From contig CAJQNY010000014.1 in NCBI GenBank assembly GCA_905479805.1, forward strand, positions 1-59,745: a DNA stretch of 59,745 nucleotides, read 5' to 3'. Both the position numbers and the translations under genes were made by a program. This stretch comes from an uncultured Arenicella sp. Lineage in GTDB: Bacteria > Pseudomonadota > Gammaproteobacteria > Arenicellales > Arenicellaceae. Under the pieces are notes generated by a model. That model was given only the letters and a program-made list of their open reading frames with translations. It was not told where the DNA came from and did not search any database. The first letter of the stretch is position 1. Each line of letters begins with the position of its first letter. Shown here piece after piece: positions 1 through 8,342 of the stretch.

Positions 1-174
1 GCCTTTTGCGTTTATTGTGGCTTCGGCTTTGTGGTGTATCTTTTCTACGTGTAAGACGACATCAATGCTGTTTAGATGATCAAAGTGTCTCTCAATCCTT
101 TGCATTTTCTCTCCTATGTAATTTTTCATAGAATCAGTAAGATCTATTTGGTGTCCTGATATGGTTAGCTGCAT
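1..174 (-). CDS. hpf: ribosome hibernation promoting factor HPF, N-terminal part (cut by window edge)
   Basis: The first 58 codons are present and the gene runs off the window start. The product begins MQLTISGHQIDLTDSM and continues with a RIERHFDHL stretch and VVLHVEKIHHKAEATI, the typical start of the HPF/RaiA (ribosome-associated inhibitor A) family. Members bind the 30S A/P-site region and promote inactive 100S ribosomes in stationary phase. The ATG (172-174) follows an AGGAG ribosome-binding site at 181-185 (complement). In related bacteria hpf follows lptB and rpoN. Here lptB lies upstream on the same strand but rpoN is not between them. The long or short form cannot be decided from this fragment. 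Confidence 0.9.
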   Translation of the reverse strand, partial: MQLTISGHQIDLTDSMKNYIGEKMQRIERHFDHLNSIDVVLHVEKIHHKAEATINAKG

Positions 175-186
175 ATGGTTCTCCTG

Positions 187-774
187 CTAGTATTTGTAAG
201 TTAAAGGACGAAATACTCTAGAGCTAGCGTTCAATTTAGAAAAACCAACTGAAACATCTAATGCATGCACACCAGTGTCAGATTCAGCTGAATTTTCCAA
301 CGTCAAAGGCGCTAGTCCAAAAAAAAGAGGGGTTTGATAAAGGTAATAGAAAATGTCCCGTATCGAAATAGGGCATTCTTGATTGAAGATAGGGTGACTA
401 GCAATTATCAAGCGTTGATCGCTCTAAAATGGCTTAAGTCATTAAATTTCTGAGTAAGCTTCAAATTATCGTATTGACTGGGGTGGACTTTATGGCTGGT
501 TCTAAAACTACCAGCATTATAATTATTTTGGCGAGAGCCAAAGGAGGAGTACTTAATTGGAGTTCGTGGCAAGGCAAATTGCAATCTATCCCGTCACGTC
601 CGCGTTGTTTGTTTTTTTGTCAGACTTCCCTTTGCTCATAAATCAATTCTAGCCAGAAGTTCAGAATATTGCCATTAAATATTTGATAGGAAAATTTCCC
701 AGCCGTTTCGGCGTATTAAATTTTTAATACCTGGAGCTTGAAATAACGTGATAAAAAGCAGTTGTCTGATCGTG
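187..774. other. 588-base gap between lptB and hpf, no recognisable gene
   Basis: In most gammaproteobacteria rpoN (sigma-54, about 1.4 kb) sits here. I see no RpoN-like reading frame on either strand. A 74-codon minus frame (187-411) and a short minus frame near 540-640 exist, but neither resembles RpoN or any family I know. The stretch is AT-rich and probably carries the hpf promoter. A small orphan gene cannot be excluded. Confidence 0.6.
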
Positions 775-1500
775 TTATATCTTGAATTTTGAACCAAGAT
801 AAACGTCGCGTACGCCTTGATGGCTCAGTATTTGCTTGGCAGTCCCTTCGGTCAAAACTCTCCCCTCTGTCAGAATGTAAGAATGATCACAGATATCCAG
901 GGTTTCGCGAACATTGTGATCGGTAATGATGATGCCAATTCCTGTATTCCTCAGATAATCGATTATCTGTTGGATATCTCCCACCGAGATAGGGTCAATT
1001 CCTGCAAAAGGTTCATCTAACAGGATGAAGTAAGGTCGTAAGGCGATCGCCCTGGCAATCTCAGCACGTCTTCGCTCTCCTCCGGATAAAGAAATACCTA
1101 AGGTGTCTCTTTTATGCGCAATATTAAATTCCTCTAGTAGCTGTTCTACGCGCCGCCTTCGCTCCTGAAGTGTCGTGCTGCGGTCGGTCTCCAATACAGC
1201 CATGAGGTTTTCTTCCACCGTTAACTTCCGAAATATAGAAGGTTCTTGAGGCAAATAACCGATACCGAGCTTAGCTCTTGAGTGCATTGGAAGGTGGCTG
1301 ATATCTTGGCCATTTAATAAAATACGGCCGCTATCACTTCTTACTAAACCGACGACCATGTAAAAACTGGTGGTTTTACCTGCCCCATTCGGTCCCAAGA
1401 GGCCCACAACTTGGCCACTCTCTACCGAAATGTTGATTTGTTTGACTACTTCTAAACCTCGGTAACTCTTACAGAGGTTTTTAGTTTCAAGAATGCTCAC
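775..1500 (-). CDS. lptB: LPS export ABC transporter ATP-binding protein LptB
   Basis: This 241-residue cytoplasmic ATPase drives LptFG-mediated extraction of LPS from the inner membrane and its passage over the LptC-LptA bridge. Visible motifs are Walker [10 protein letters not shown] (near residue 37), the signature LSGGERRR, and Walker [13 protein letters not shown] followed by the switch histidine in ITDHNVRE. Length and the ending [10 protein letters not shown] are typical of LptB. It follows lptA by 36 bases and is the last gene of the yrbG-kdsD-kdsC-lptC-lptA-lptB run. lptF and lptG are not in the window, as usual for this lineage. Confidence 0.97.
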   Translation of the reverse strand: MSILETKNLCKSYRGLEVVKQINISVESGQVVGLLGPNGAGKTTSFYMVVGLVRSDSGRILLNGQDISHLPMHSRAKLGIGYLPQEPSIFRKLTVEENLMAVLETDRSTTLQERRRRVEQLLEEFNIAHKRDTLGISLSGGERRRAEIARAIALRPYFILLDEPFAGIDPISVGDIQQIIDYLRNTGIGIIITDHNVRETLDICDHSYILTEGRVLTEGTAKQILSHQGVRDVYLGSKFKI

Positions 1501-1536
1501 AATATAGCGGTGCTCTAAATAGACGTTTAAATAAGT

Positions 1537-2223
1537 TTAATTCTTTGGCTGGATAATAAGTCTTGAGCGCCCTGCTTTTAATGGTTCTACTTGGGCTTCA
1601 TTACTAACTTCGGTTTCGCTTTCTTGTGTTGCTTCAGAACCATCATCAGCTGATGTTGCAGGGACGACTTTTTTGGTCCCTGTAGATGCTGGGCCTTGCG
1701 AATTATCCTTGAATGGGTCTTCAATTTTCCGCTTTGGTTTGGCAGCGCCATTTTTGCCACTAGAGCCGATTTTTGCGCCGCCCTTAACTTTTAAGGTGTC
1801 GTTGGCCATGTTGTATACGATCGTTTCGCCGCGTGCCGTGTCGGAGCCTTGTTTTAGTGCTGCTCTTCCTATCAAGGTTAAGGTATTATTTTTTTGATCA
1901 ACCACAATTTTTTTCGCCCAACCTTCAACATCGTTGGGTTTGCCATCTGGGCGTTGCTTGAACCGAGCGAGAGATCCCCACGCAGTTGCTTTATCCAAAT
2001 CATCGTTGCTGTAAAGTGCAACCAATTTATCCGCCTTGAGCCGCAACGTGCCTTGTACTACTAACACATTATTATTGTAAGTACGGGTGCCGTTTTTGAA
2101 ATCAAATTCAATATCATCTGCTTCGATATCAGCTGGCTGGTCACGATCGGATTTAAGGGCGGAGGATTGCATTGACAAAACCAGGCCTATAAAGAGAATT
2201 ATTGATTGGACGAGTGTTTTCAT
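1537..2223 (-). CDS. lptA: LPS transport periplasmic protein LptA
   Basis: This 228-residue OstA/LptA-family protein bridges LptC in the inner membrane to LptD in the outer membrane. An N-terminal signal peptide (about residues 1-22) precedes DQPADIEADDIEFDF, the usual first beta-jellyroll strand; VVVDQKNNTLTL and RGETIVYNM are typical of the later repeats. E. coli LptA is about 185 residues. The extra C-terminal 50 or so are low-complexity and acidic (SEATQESETEVSNEAQ) and end in a basic tail, so they are probably disordered. The gene lies between lptC and lptB on the same strand. Confidence 0.92.
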   Translation of the reverse strand: MKTLVQSIILFIGLVLSMQSSALKSDRDQPADIEADDIEFDFKNGTRTYNNNVLVVQGTLRLKADKLVALYSNDDLDKATAWGSLARFKQRPDGKPNDVEGWAKKIVVDQKNNTLTLIGRAALKQGSDTARGETIVYNMANDTLKVKGGAKIGSSGKNGAAKPKRKIEDPFKDNSQGPASTGTKKVVPATSADDGSEATQESETEVSNEAQVEPLKAGRSRLIIQPKN

Positions 2224-2431
2224 ATGAAGAGCGTTTTGTTATTCCGGTTGATCTGACCTAATAGTGGTCATCTGCAACAAAAAATGATTACCGTGTTAAA
2301 TTTTTTCTAAGGCCAATAAACAGCTTGGACAATTTTGGGTTTTCAGAATATAGCATACAAGCTGTACGCTAGCTGAATATTGCTAAGACTAGTAAATGGC
2401 CTCTATGCCCTAGTACTCAAGCTGTTGTACG

Positions 2432-2893
2432 CTATTTAAAAAGGCCGCCACCTTGCTTGGATTTATCGAGTATGATTTTCATCCTCTTCGCTTTCATTGT
2501 GCCGCCGGGGCCTCGAGAATCTGCCTCAACAACTATTTTTACATTCCCGGTTAACAGTATTTCGTCGCCGCTTGAATTAACCCACCCTTCGTCAGAATAA
2601 GTGTGCCTTGGCGCAAAACCTATTTCGTATTCGATGACATGAGGCTTATCTAAAAGAGCGGTATCATCATCCGGGAAGTGCGCCATGCGCTCTGCTTCGA
2701 TGACATAACGACGCTGGCCATTTTGGTCCAAGCCTGTGGCAGTAAAATTTTCGATGTAGTAATCGGGGTCATGACGGCTATTAAAATTTTGCTCGGTTGG
2801 CTCGTCCTCCATCAGCGAGTTTTGCAAATAGATTCCAAACAGCCCTACTGCGCCTAAAATAGCAATATAGAGTAAAGTTTCTAGTTGTTTCAT
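2432..2893 (-). CDS. lptC: LPS export protein LptC
   Basis: This 153-residue bitopic protein receives LPS from LptB2FG and passes it to LptA. One N-terminal transmembrane helix (about residues 7-24) is followed by a periplasmic OstA-like domain with PDYYIENFTATGLDQNGQ and YVIEAERMAHFPDDDTALLDKP, a typical LptC pattern. It is somewhat shorter than E. coli LptC (191) and ends soon after the last strand. It is encoded between kdsC and lptA. The 208-base spacer to lptA is unusually large for this normally compact cluster, so lptA may have its own promoter there. Confidence 0.9.
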   Translation of the reverse strand: MKQLETLLYIAILGAVGLFGIYLQNSLMEDEPTEQNFNSRHDPDYYIENFTATGLDQNGQRRYVIEAERMAHFPDDDTALLDKPHVIEYEIGFAPRHTYSDEGWVNSSGDEILLTGNVKIVVEADSRGPGGTMKAKRMKIILDKSKQGGGLFK

Positions 2894-2990
2894 TCAGTGG
2901 TTATAATTAAGTTGTAGTGACTGTTTAGCCTGAAAGCCAAGCGTAAAAGCGTTGCCGTCATTATAGTAGATTGAACAATTATTTGATGCC

Positions 2991-3040
2991 TGTTGTTGTC
3001 TGTTGTTGTCTATCGTTGCCTATTGTTGCCTATTGTTGCG
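2991..3040. repeat. five tandem copies of a 10-bp unit across the kdsC stop codon
   Basis: The plus strand reads TGTTGTTGTC twice, then TATCGTTGCC, TATTGTTGCC and TATTGTTGCG, five consecutive decamers of the same form. The repeat begins downstream of kdsC and enters its last codons; the kdsC stop is at 3030-3032. Because 10 is not a multiple of three, gain or loss of a unit inside the gene would change its last residues. Confidence 0.85.
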
Positions 3041-3605
3041 TCGTGGCGCCAAGAGGGTACTTTATTTGGCTATAGAGCAATAGGTCACATATGGCTCGTG
3101 CAGCACCTTGGCCGCCTGATATTGGTGCAATCCAGTCGGCAACCGACTTGACGATAAAGTGGCCATTATCGACACTCAGTTTAAGGCCGCACTGTTGCAT
3201 TACAGGGAGGTCGATTACGTCATCGCCGGTGAATGAACACTCACTCGGGTCAATGTCTAACTCGCTGATTATTTTCTTGAAGATGTCCAATTTATTGTTA
3301 ACGCCTAGATAACAATGAGTGATGCCAAGATCCGCCATCCGTGTTTGTAACGCAGCAGAATCTCGAGCAGAAATCACGCCGACGGCGATGCCTGCTTGCT
3401 CCAGCATTTTTAAGCCGTGCCCGTCTAAGGCGTTGAACCTTTTAAACAGTTCTTCCTTTGATCCGTAGTAAAGTGACCCATCGGTGAGTACACCATCAAC
3501 ATCAAACAGCGCCAATTTGACGCGGCTGGCAAGTTCCATAACTTCGTCAGACGCTTCGTAAGGGAAATCCGGGAGGTCGGAAAAAGAATTTATTTGATTG
3601 GGCAT
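3030..3605 (-). CDS. kdsC: 3-deoxy-D-manno-octulosonate 8-phosphate phosphatase KdsC
   Basis: This 191-residue HAD-superfamily enzyme hydrolyses Kdo-8-phosphate to Kdo, a step of LPS inner-core synthesis. The nucleophile motif LFDVDGVLTDG is near residue 33, followed by YYGSKEELFKRFNALDGHGLK and motif II VISARDS. Motif IV is FTGDDVIDLPVM, and KSVADWIAPISGGQGAAR is the typical C-terminal part of the KdsC fold. Length is near the E. coli enzyme (188). The gene lies just downstream of kdsD and upstream of lptC. Its last codons run into the decamer repeat at 2991-3040, giving the tail GATTQQ. Confidence 0.96.
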   Translation of the reverse strand: MPNQINSFSDLPDFPYEASDEVMELASRVKLALFDVDGVLTDGSLYYGSKEELFKRFNALDGHGLKMLEQAGIAVGVISARDSAALQTRMADLGITHCYLGVNNKLDIFKKIISELDIDPSECSFTGDDVIDLPVMQQCGLKLSVDNGHFIVKSVADWIAPISGGQGAARAICDLLLYSQIKYPLGATTQQ

Positions 3606-3661
3606 CTCGATTTGATTTAACGATTTTAGTGAAGTTTAAGTATCTATTTAATGAGGATTTT

Positions 3662-4627
3662 TTAAAGTACCCCTGCACGCAAAAGGCTTTGCATATTGAG
3701 TGCACCAACAACCTTGTTGGCATTCATGACGAGAACGCTATTGATGCTGTTAATTTTCATTAGCGCCACTAGTTCCGCTGCCAATAAGCCTTGATCAACG
3801 GTGATTGGGTCTTTCGACATAATATCAATAATCGGCGTATTCATACCGATGTCGGCGGCTAATGATCGGCGTAAATCTCCATCTGTATACATACCTCGTA
3901 AGGCGCCTGAAATATCGACAACACCGGTCATGCCAAGGCCTTTGCTCGACATCTCAACCAGGGCGTCAGACAGCTTCGCTTGTTCTTGCACCAAGGGAAT
4001 GTCGCTACCCTTGGCCATAATGTCCTCAACATATAGCAGGAGGCGACGACCTAGAGATCCGCCGGGGTGAGACCTAGCGAAATCTTCTTCATTAAAATCA
4101 CGCGCATTTAACACAGCGATTGCTAATGCATCGCCCAATGCTAATGTAGCAGTAGTGCTCGCAGTGGGTGCTAAATTCATTGGGCAAGCTTCTTGCTTGA
4201 CCTCAACATGCAAAAACACATCTGAAATTTCTGCAAGAGTAGAGTGGGCTGAACCAGCCACACCAATTAGAGGAACCCCCATGCGTTTTATGATCGGGAG
4301 AATGGTTAAGACTTCAGGGGTCTCCCCAGAATTTGACAAAGCGAGCACGAGGTCCTTTGGCGTAATCATGCCTAAGTCACCGTGACTAGCTTCTCCTGGG
4401 TGTACAAAAAAAGCGGGTGTTCCCGTACTTGCTAGAGTGGCAGCAATTTTGTTAGCAATGTGTCCTGACTTTCCCATGCCGGTCACAATGACTCTTCCAT
4501 CACAATCAATTACCCGCTGGCAGGCGTCTTCAAAACCTTGATCAAGCGAGGATATCTGTTGCTGAATTGCGGCCGCTTCAATTTCCAACACATTTCTAGC
4601 AGATTCGATGAAGGATGATTTTTTCAT
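3662..4627 (-). CDS. kdsD: D-arabinose 5-phosphate isomerase KdsD
   Basis: This 321-residue enzyme converts ribulose 5-phosphate to arabinose 5-phosphate, the first committed substrate for Kdo. An N-terminal SIS domain (about 35-180) carries VTGMGKSGHIANKIAATLAS, the HPGEASHGDLGMI loop and LALSNSGETPEV. Two CBS domains follow (about 205-320), ending ALNMQSLLRAGVL. Length and architecture match E. coli KdsD (328 residues). It is flanked by the YrbG exchanger upstream and kdsC downstream, the conserved gammaproteobacterial order. Confidence 0.96.
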   Translation of the reverse strand: MKKSSFIESARNVLEIEAAAIQQQISSLDQGFEDACQRVIDCDGRVIVTGMGKSGHIANKIAATLASTGTPAFFVHPGEASHGDLGMITPKDLVLALSNSGETPEVLTILPIIKRMGVPLIGVAGSAHSTLAEISDVFLHVEVKQEACPMNLAPTASTTATLALGDALAIAVLNARDFNEEDFARSHPGGSLGRRLLLYVEDIMAKGSDIPLVQEQAKLSDALVEMSSKGLGMTGVVDISGALRGMYTDGDLRRSLAADIGMNTPIIDIMSKDPITVDQGLLAAELVALMKINSINSVLVMNANKVVGALNMQSLLRAGVL

Positions 4628-4684
4628 AGTGTTTGGGTATGTGCCCGAAATCGAAGTGTGAATGAGGCTGGCGATTTCCGCACC

Positions 4685-5671
4685 TTAAGTGAGCGCACCA
4701 TAAGTTAGGTAGCAGATATAGGCAGCATAGCCTATCAGCATTGTGGCTCCTTCACGACGGCTGAAGTTACCTTTGGTGTTTGCGAAGATGAACATCGCAA
4801 CCGTAAAAATAAACATGATCGGGAAGTCACGACCCAATGCGGATGTGTCGATCTCGGTAGCGCGAATTGCACCAGTGAGGCCTAACACGCCTAAGGTATT
4901 GAACACGTTTGAGCCGATAATATTGCCGATGATCATGTCGTGCGCACCTTTGCGCGCTGCCGCTATAGCCGCGGCGAGCTCAGGCAAGCTTGTGCCAATA
5001 GCGACAATCGTAAGTCCAATCACTAGCTCGCCGACACCTAGCATGGTGGCAATAGTGACAGCGCCTTTAACTAACATTTGAGAAGCGAGCATCAACAATA
5101 CAATACTACCAATAGTCCATGCTATTGCTGCAGGCGTAGACTTAGCCCTGGGATGGCTCAAGCTACTAAGATCTAACTCATGAGGATCGGTTGCGAGTTG
5201 CTCGATTTGTGGTTCGCCGCCTGCCCCTTCCGAATGCATAGCAGACCAGACTAGATAGGTTACAAGAAGCGCTAATAAGAATAGCCCATCACCATTAGAA
5301 AGAAGGCCATCAGATACGACATAAATAGCCACCGCGCCAGCTAAGATAACAATGGGAATATCGATGCGTGCGGTAGTCTTAGTAACGGGTAAGGCGCGTA
5401 ACAAGGCGGCGCTGCCAAGAACCAATCCAATATTGGTAATATTTGACCCTAGGGCGTTGCCCAGCGCTAAGTTACCTTTATTTTGTAAGGCCGATACTGC
5501 AGAAACAAACATTTCAGGTGCAGAGGTGCCAAAACCCACCACCACAATGCCAATCAAGAAAGTAGAAATACCTAATTGGCTAGCGAGTTCCGTCGCGTTA
5601 TCCACAAGCAGGTCAGCGCTCCACATTAGGAGGAAAAAGCCTGCAATTATTAGGCCAATGGCTAGAAGCAT
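4685..5671 (-). CDS. yrbG: calcium/sodium antiporter, YrbG type
   Basis: This 328-residue inner-membrane protein of the Ca2+:cation antiporter family has the two inverted alpha repeats. GFGTSAPEMFVSAVSAL with GNALGSNITNIGLVLG lies in the first half, and AIGTSLPELAAAIAAARKG with GNIIGSNVFNTLGVLG in the second. About ten hydrophobic segments are visible, with a hydrophilic loop near residues 150-180. The family exchanges Ca2+ for Na+ (or K+/H+); the physiological role of YrbG is not well established. It heads the kdsD-lptB run, as in E. coli. Confidence 0.93.
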   Translation of the reverse strand: MLLAIGLIIAGFFLLMWSADLLVDNATELASQLGISTFLIGIVVVGFGTSAPEMFVSAVSALQNKGNLALGNALGSNITNIGLVLGSAALLRALPVTKTTARIDIPIVILAGAVAIYVVSDGLLSNGDGLFLLALLVTYLVWSAMHSEGAGGEPQIEQLATDPHELDLSSLSHPRAKSTPAAIAWTIGSIVLLMLASQMLVKGAVTIATMLGVGELVIGLTIVAIGTSLPELAAAIAAARKGAHDMIIGNIIGSNVFNTLGVLGLTGAIRATEIDTSALGRDFPIMFIFTVAMFIFANTKGNFSRREGATMLIGYAAYICYLTYGALT

Positions 5672-5862
5672 AGTTTGATTCTCAGATAAAGTCGCAGTAG
5701 CTGTAGAAGAGACGCTACAATATTTGCGCAGGCCGCTTAGTGTCTTGGTTTAGTCCTCAGATTGCAACTATAAAGTATTCATTCGATAAAGCCACGTATT
5801 AAATGTGGAATCAAGTAAGACCGCGTAAAGTTCATTAAAATTGCCAAACATTATGTAAACAA

Positions 5863-5893
5863 TTGTCTCAGGAGTGTTAGAGGGGTTTATAAT
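5863..5893 (+). promoter_or_regulatory. candidate sigma-70 promoter for the DUF4282 gene
   Basis: A perfect TATAAT box at 5888-5893 lies 19 bases after TTGTCT (5863-5868). It is 62 bases upstream of the ATG at 5956, in the divergent region between yrbG and the DUF4282 gene. The spacer is longer than ideal, so the -35 assignment is weak. Confidence 0.4.
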
Positions 5894-5955
5894 AGAAATA
5901 ATGACAGCATGTATTAATTTCAATATAAATCTCAGAAAACTCTCAAGGAACTATT

Positions 5956-6315
5956 ATGGTAGACAAAATCAATGAATTTCTAAATGAGCCAATGGCCCAA
6001 AAGGTCTTATTCTTTAATGAGATGCTCACGCCCAGCTTAATTCGTTTGGCGTACTGGTTGTGTCTGCTAGCGGTAGTGTGGACAGGTCTGGGTTATATGT
6101 TTGCTGGCGGGTTCGCGAGCTTTATAGAAGGCATCGCGTTTATTGCAACTGGCGCTATCTTAGCTCGTGTTGGCGCCGAGCTAGTTATCTTGTTATTCAA
6201 GTTGAATGAAAATATGGAGCAAGTGGCAAAAAACACCCAGGCAGTACCTGCTGCAAAAGCGGTAGCTAAAAAAACAGCCAAAAAAGTTAGTAAAAAAGTG
6301 ACTAAGAAAGCGTAG
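5956..6315 (+). CDS. DUF4282 membrane protein with lysine-rich C-terminal tail
   Basis: This 119-residue protein has two predicted membrane helices (about 31-48 and 53-85) with LTPSLIRLAYWL before them and ARVGAELVILLFKLNENM after them, the pattern of the DUF4282 family. The function of that family is unknown. The last 25 residues alternate alanine, lysine and valine (AVAKKTAKKVSKKVTKKA), like the basic tails of bacterial histone H1-like proteins. The tail should be cytoplasmic and could contact phospholipid or nucleic acid. An AAGGAA ribosome-binding site precedes the ATG. It is divergent from yrbG. Confidence 0.75.
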   Translation: MVDKINEFLNEPMAQKVLFFNEMLTPSLIRLAYWLCLLAVVWTGLGYMFAGGFASFIEGIAFIATGAILARVGAELVILLFKLNENMEQVAKNTQAVPAAKAVAKKTAKKVSKKVTKKA

Positions 6316-6380
6316 AGCCTGCTTTCCGGTCTATTACTTATAGATCGATATGCATGATTCATGCTGGCGGTGAACTCTTG

Positions 6381-6399
6381 TAGGGGCTGCGAAGCCCTA
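6381..6399. repeat. REP-like short hairpin
   Basis: TAGGGGCT-GCGA-AGCCCTA forms a GC-rich stem with a four-base loop and one bulged G. It lies 66 bases after the DUF4282 stop and has no T-tract, so it resembles an intergenic REP-type palindrome more than a terminator. Only one copy was noticed. Confidence 0.4.
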
Positions 6400-6497
6400 G
6401 CCATTAATATTTAAGGTTAAGCTTCCGTTAAGCTCGCATTCGATAAAATACAGACTGATAGAATTGTTAAACAAACTTAGCGTGTCCTTGGAGACCA

Positions 6498-7124
6498 ATG
6501 ATGTTGAAAATCTCAAAATTTAAATCCTTAACTGTTTTCGCGTTTTTGGCGTCGATATTGTTCTTAAATGTGTCGCATGCAATGGTGGCACCTGATGTGG
6601 TGGTTAAGAATACCGTTGATCAAATAGTTCAAAATATCCAAACAAACCGAGCTACTTACCGGGCTGATAGTAATAAACTCTACGCCATGGTTGAGAGCGT
6701 CTTGGTGCCATCCTTGCATGTAGATCGAATGGCGAAACTGATATTGGGTAAGAATGCCGCTAAATCATCTACGCCAGCACAACAAAAGGCTTTTGCGAAC
6801 GAGTTTAAAACTTTTTTGATGCGCAGTTATGCTTCAGCATTGTTGGAGTATACGGGGAGAGAAAGCGTAACTTATGCGCCAGTTGTACTTAAACCGGGCG
6901 CCGACAAAGTAACTGTTAAAGCAACGCTTGTAGCGAGTGACGGCCAGGCGTACCCAATCAATCTGTATATGAGTAACCGTCGCGATACGCAATGGCGGGC
7001 GTATAACATGGAAGTGGCTGGAATCAATTTTGTAGCGACCTACCGGGCTACCTTTGGTGAGATAGTTAATAAAAAGGGTGTTGATGGCTTGATAGCCGAG
7101 TTGCGCAAAAAGAACGCAAAGTAG
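6498..7124 (+). CDS. mlaC: MlaC-like phospholipid-binding periplasmic protein
   Basis: This 208-residue MlaC/Ttg2D-family protein has a signal peptide (about residues 1-28, cleavage after VSHA). The mature part has the family pattern: VVVKNTVDQIVQNI, VLVPSLHVDRMAKLILGKNA, FKTFLMRSYASALLEYTG, a DGQAYPINLYMSNRRDTQWRAYNM-like region split over residues 155-180, and GINFVATYRATF. MlaC carries phospholipids between MlaA and MlaFEDB for outer-membrane asymmetry. GGAG at 6490-6493 could serve the ATG at 6498 or at 6501. Unusually, mlaF, mlaE and mlaD are not upstream, and no mlaB lies between it and ibaG. Confidence 0.88.
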   Translation: MMLKISKFKSLTVFAFLASILFLNVSHAMVAPDVVVKNTVDQIVQNIQTNRATYRADSNKLYAMVESVLVPSLHVDRMAKLILGKNAAKSSTPAQQKAFANEFKTFLMRSYASALLEYTGRESVTYAPVVLKPGADKVTVKATLVASDGQAYPINLYMSNRRDTQWRAYNMEVAGINFVATYRATFGEIVNKKGVDGLIAELRKKNAK

Positions 7125-7235
7125 CCATATTTAGTTTTAGTGTAAATAGCAGGTACCTCAACGTATTAGCTTGTTGCGACTGCATGTCGTGATAGAATTT
7201 ACTATTAGCCGCAGTTTTCTTGACGCGTCTTTCTT

Positions 7236-7257
7236 AGCGCGTCTATTTTAACGCGCT
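7236..7257 (+). terminator. possible weak terminator after mlaC
   Basis: AGCGCGT (7236-7242), an eight-base loop and ACGCGCT (7251-7257) form a GC-rich seven-base stem 112 bases after the mlaC stop. A related GACGCGTC lies just upstream (7222-7229). No clear T-run follows, so termination is uncertain. Confidence 0.3.
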
Positions 7258-7297
7258 ATTGCCGATGCAGCACCGCTAGTGTTTTCACTACCGAGTA

Positions 7298-7328
7298 TTG
7301 ACTTGGGTGATTCCTCGTATGTTATAAG
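7298..7328 (+). promoter_or_regulatory. candidate sigma-70 promoter for the ABC exporter operon
   Basis: TTGACT (7298-7303) and TATAAG (7323-7328) are separated by 19 bases, 84 bases before the GTG start at 7412. The boxes are good but the spacing is long, so the call is tentative. Confidence 0.35.
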
Positions 7329-7411
7329 GAAAAGTGCTTCAACAATATAACCATCACACATAGATACTCAATCCTTACGGTTTAGGAATAGAGATCTAAA
7401 TAGGCGTACTA

Positions 7412-8341
7412 GTGTTAGATCCAACCCTTGATGCAATAACGGTAGACGGAGTAAGTAAGCGATTCGGCTCACTTCAAGCGCTCAATGATGTGAGTTTCGG
7501 TATTCACCAAGGTGAATTTTTCGGATTGCTAGGCCCGAATGGAGCGGGTAAGTCTACGTTAATTAATGCAATAGCAGGTTTGCTACGAGTTGATTCTGGA
7601 AAGTTGTCCATCTTAGGCAATGATGTCCGATCGGATTTTAGAGCCGCCCGCCAAAACCTAGGTGTTGTGCCGCAGGAGTTGGTCATGGACCCCTTCTTTA
7701 CTGTGCGTGAAACCTTACAGTTTCAGTCAGGTTATTTTGGGATTCGTAACAATGATAAATGGATTGATGAATTGCTCGATCAGCTCAATCTGGCTGATAA
7801 GGCCGATACCAATATGCGACGCCTATCAGGTGGTATGAAGCGGCGAGTATTAATTGCGCAAGCGTTGGTTCACCGTCCGCCGGTGATAGTTCTGGATGAA
7901 CCGACTGCGGGTGTGGATGTCGATTTGCGTCAATCAATGTGGCGGTTTATTCGGCGCTTACACGCTGAAGGCCACACCATTGTCCTGACCACACACTATC
8001 TGGAGGAGGCCGAAGAGCTGTGTGATCGAATCGCCATTATTGATAGCGGTGAAATAATCGCACTTGAAACCAAACAAGATCTACTTGATTTGGGGCTTGG
8101 CAGTAAGTTGCTTATCAGAGCGACACGCGATATAGAGACCGTCCCTCTTGAACTTCAAGGTAAGGTTGTTCGATGTGAAGCAAAAGATTTGGAGCTTAGT
8201 TTCCACAGAGAAAATGATTCGATCATGGAAATACTAGATAGGTTGCGTGCCGCATCAATCCAAATCGATTATGTTTCCGTGGTGAACGATAGCTTACAGG
8301 ACGTATTTCTGCGCATGACAGCAAAGCAAGGGGGTTCTTAG
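7412..8341 (+). CDS. ABC-2 type transporter ATP-binding protein (YadG-like)
   Basis: This 309-residue ATPase has Walker [10 protein letters not shown] (near residue 40), Q-loop GVVPQELVMD, signature RLSGGMKRRVLIAQAL and Walker B VIVLDEPTAGVDVDLR. ITTHYLEEAEELCDRIAII-type H-loop sequence follows (here LTTHYLEEAEELCD). The C-terminal 80 residues form the accessory domain usual in DrrA/CcmA/YadG-type exporters. The start is GTG with no strong ribosome-binding site. It is followed one base later by its permease, so the two form one transporter. Substrate is unknown. In other gammaproteobacteria this slot belongs to the mla operon, but the sequence is not MlaF-like. Confidence 0.9.
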   Translation: MLDPTLDAITVDGVSKRFGSLQALNDVSFGIHQGEFFGLLGPNGAGKSTLINAIAGLLRVDSGKLSILGNDVRSDFRAARQNLGVVPQELVMDPFFTVRETLQFQSGYFGIRNNDKWIDELLDQLNLADKADTNMRRLSGGMKRRVLIAQALVHRPPVIVLDEPTAGVDVDLRQSMWRFIRRLHAEGHTIVLTTHYLEEAEELCDRIAIIDSGEIIALETKQDLLDLGLGSKLLIRATRDIETVPLELQGKVVRCEAKDLELSFHRENDSIMEILDRLRAASIQIDYVSVVNDSLQDVFLRMTAKQGGS

Positions 8342-8342
8342 A

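Noticed and set aside
187-411. 74-codon minus-strand frame between hpf and lptB
   Set aside because: No ribosome-binding site, no recognisable family and composition unlike neighbours; treated as intergenic.
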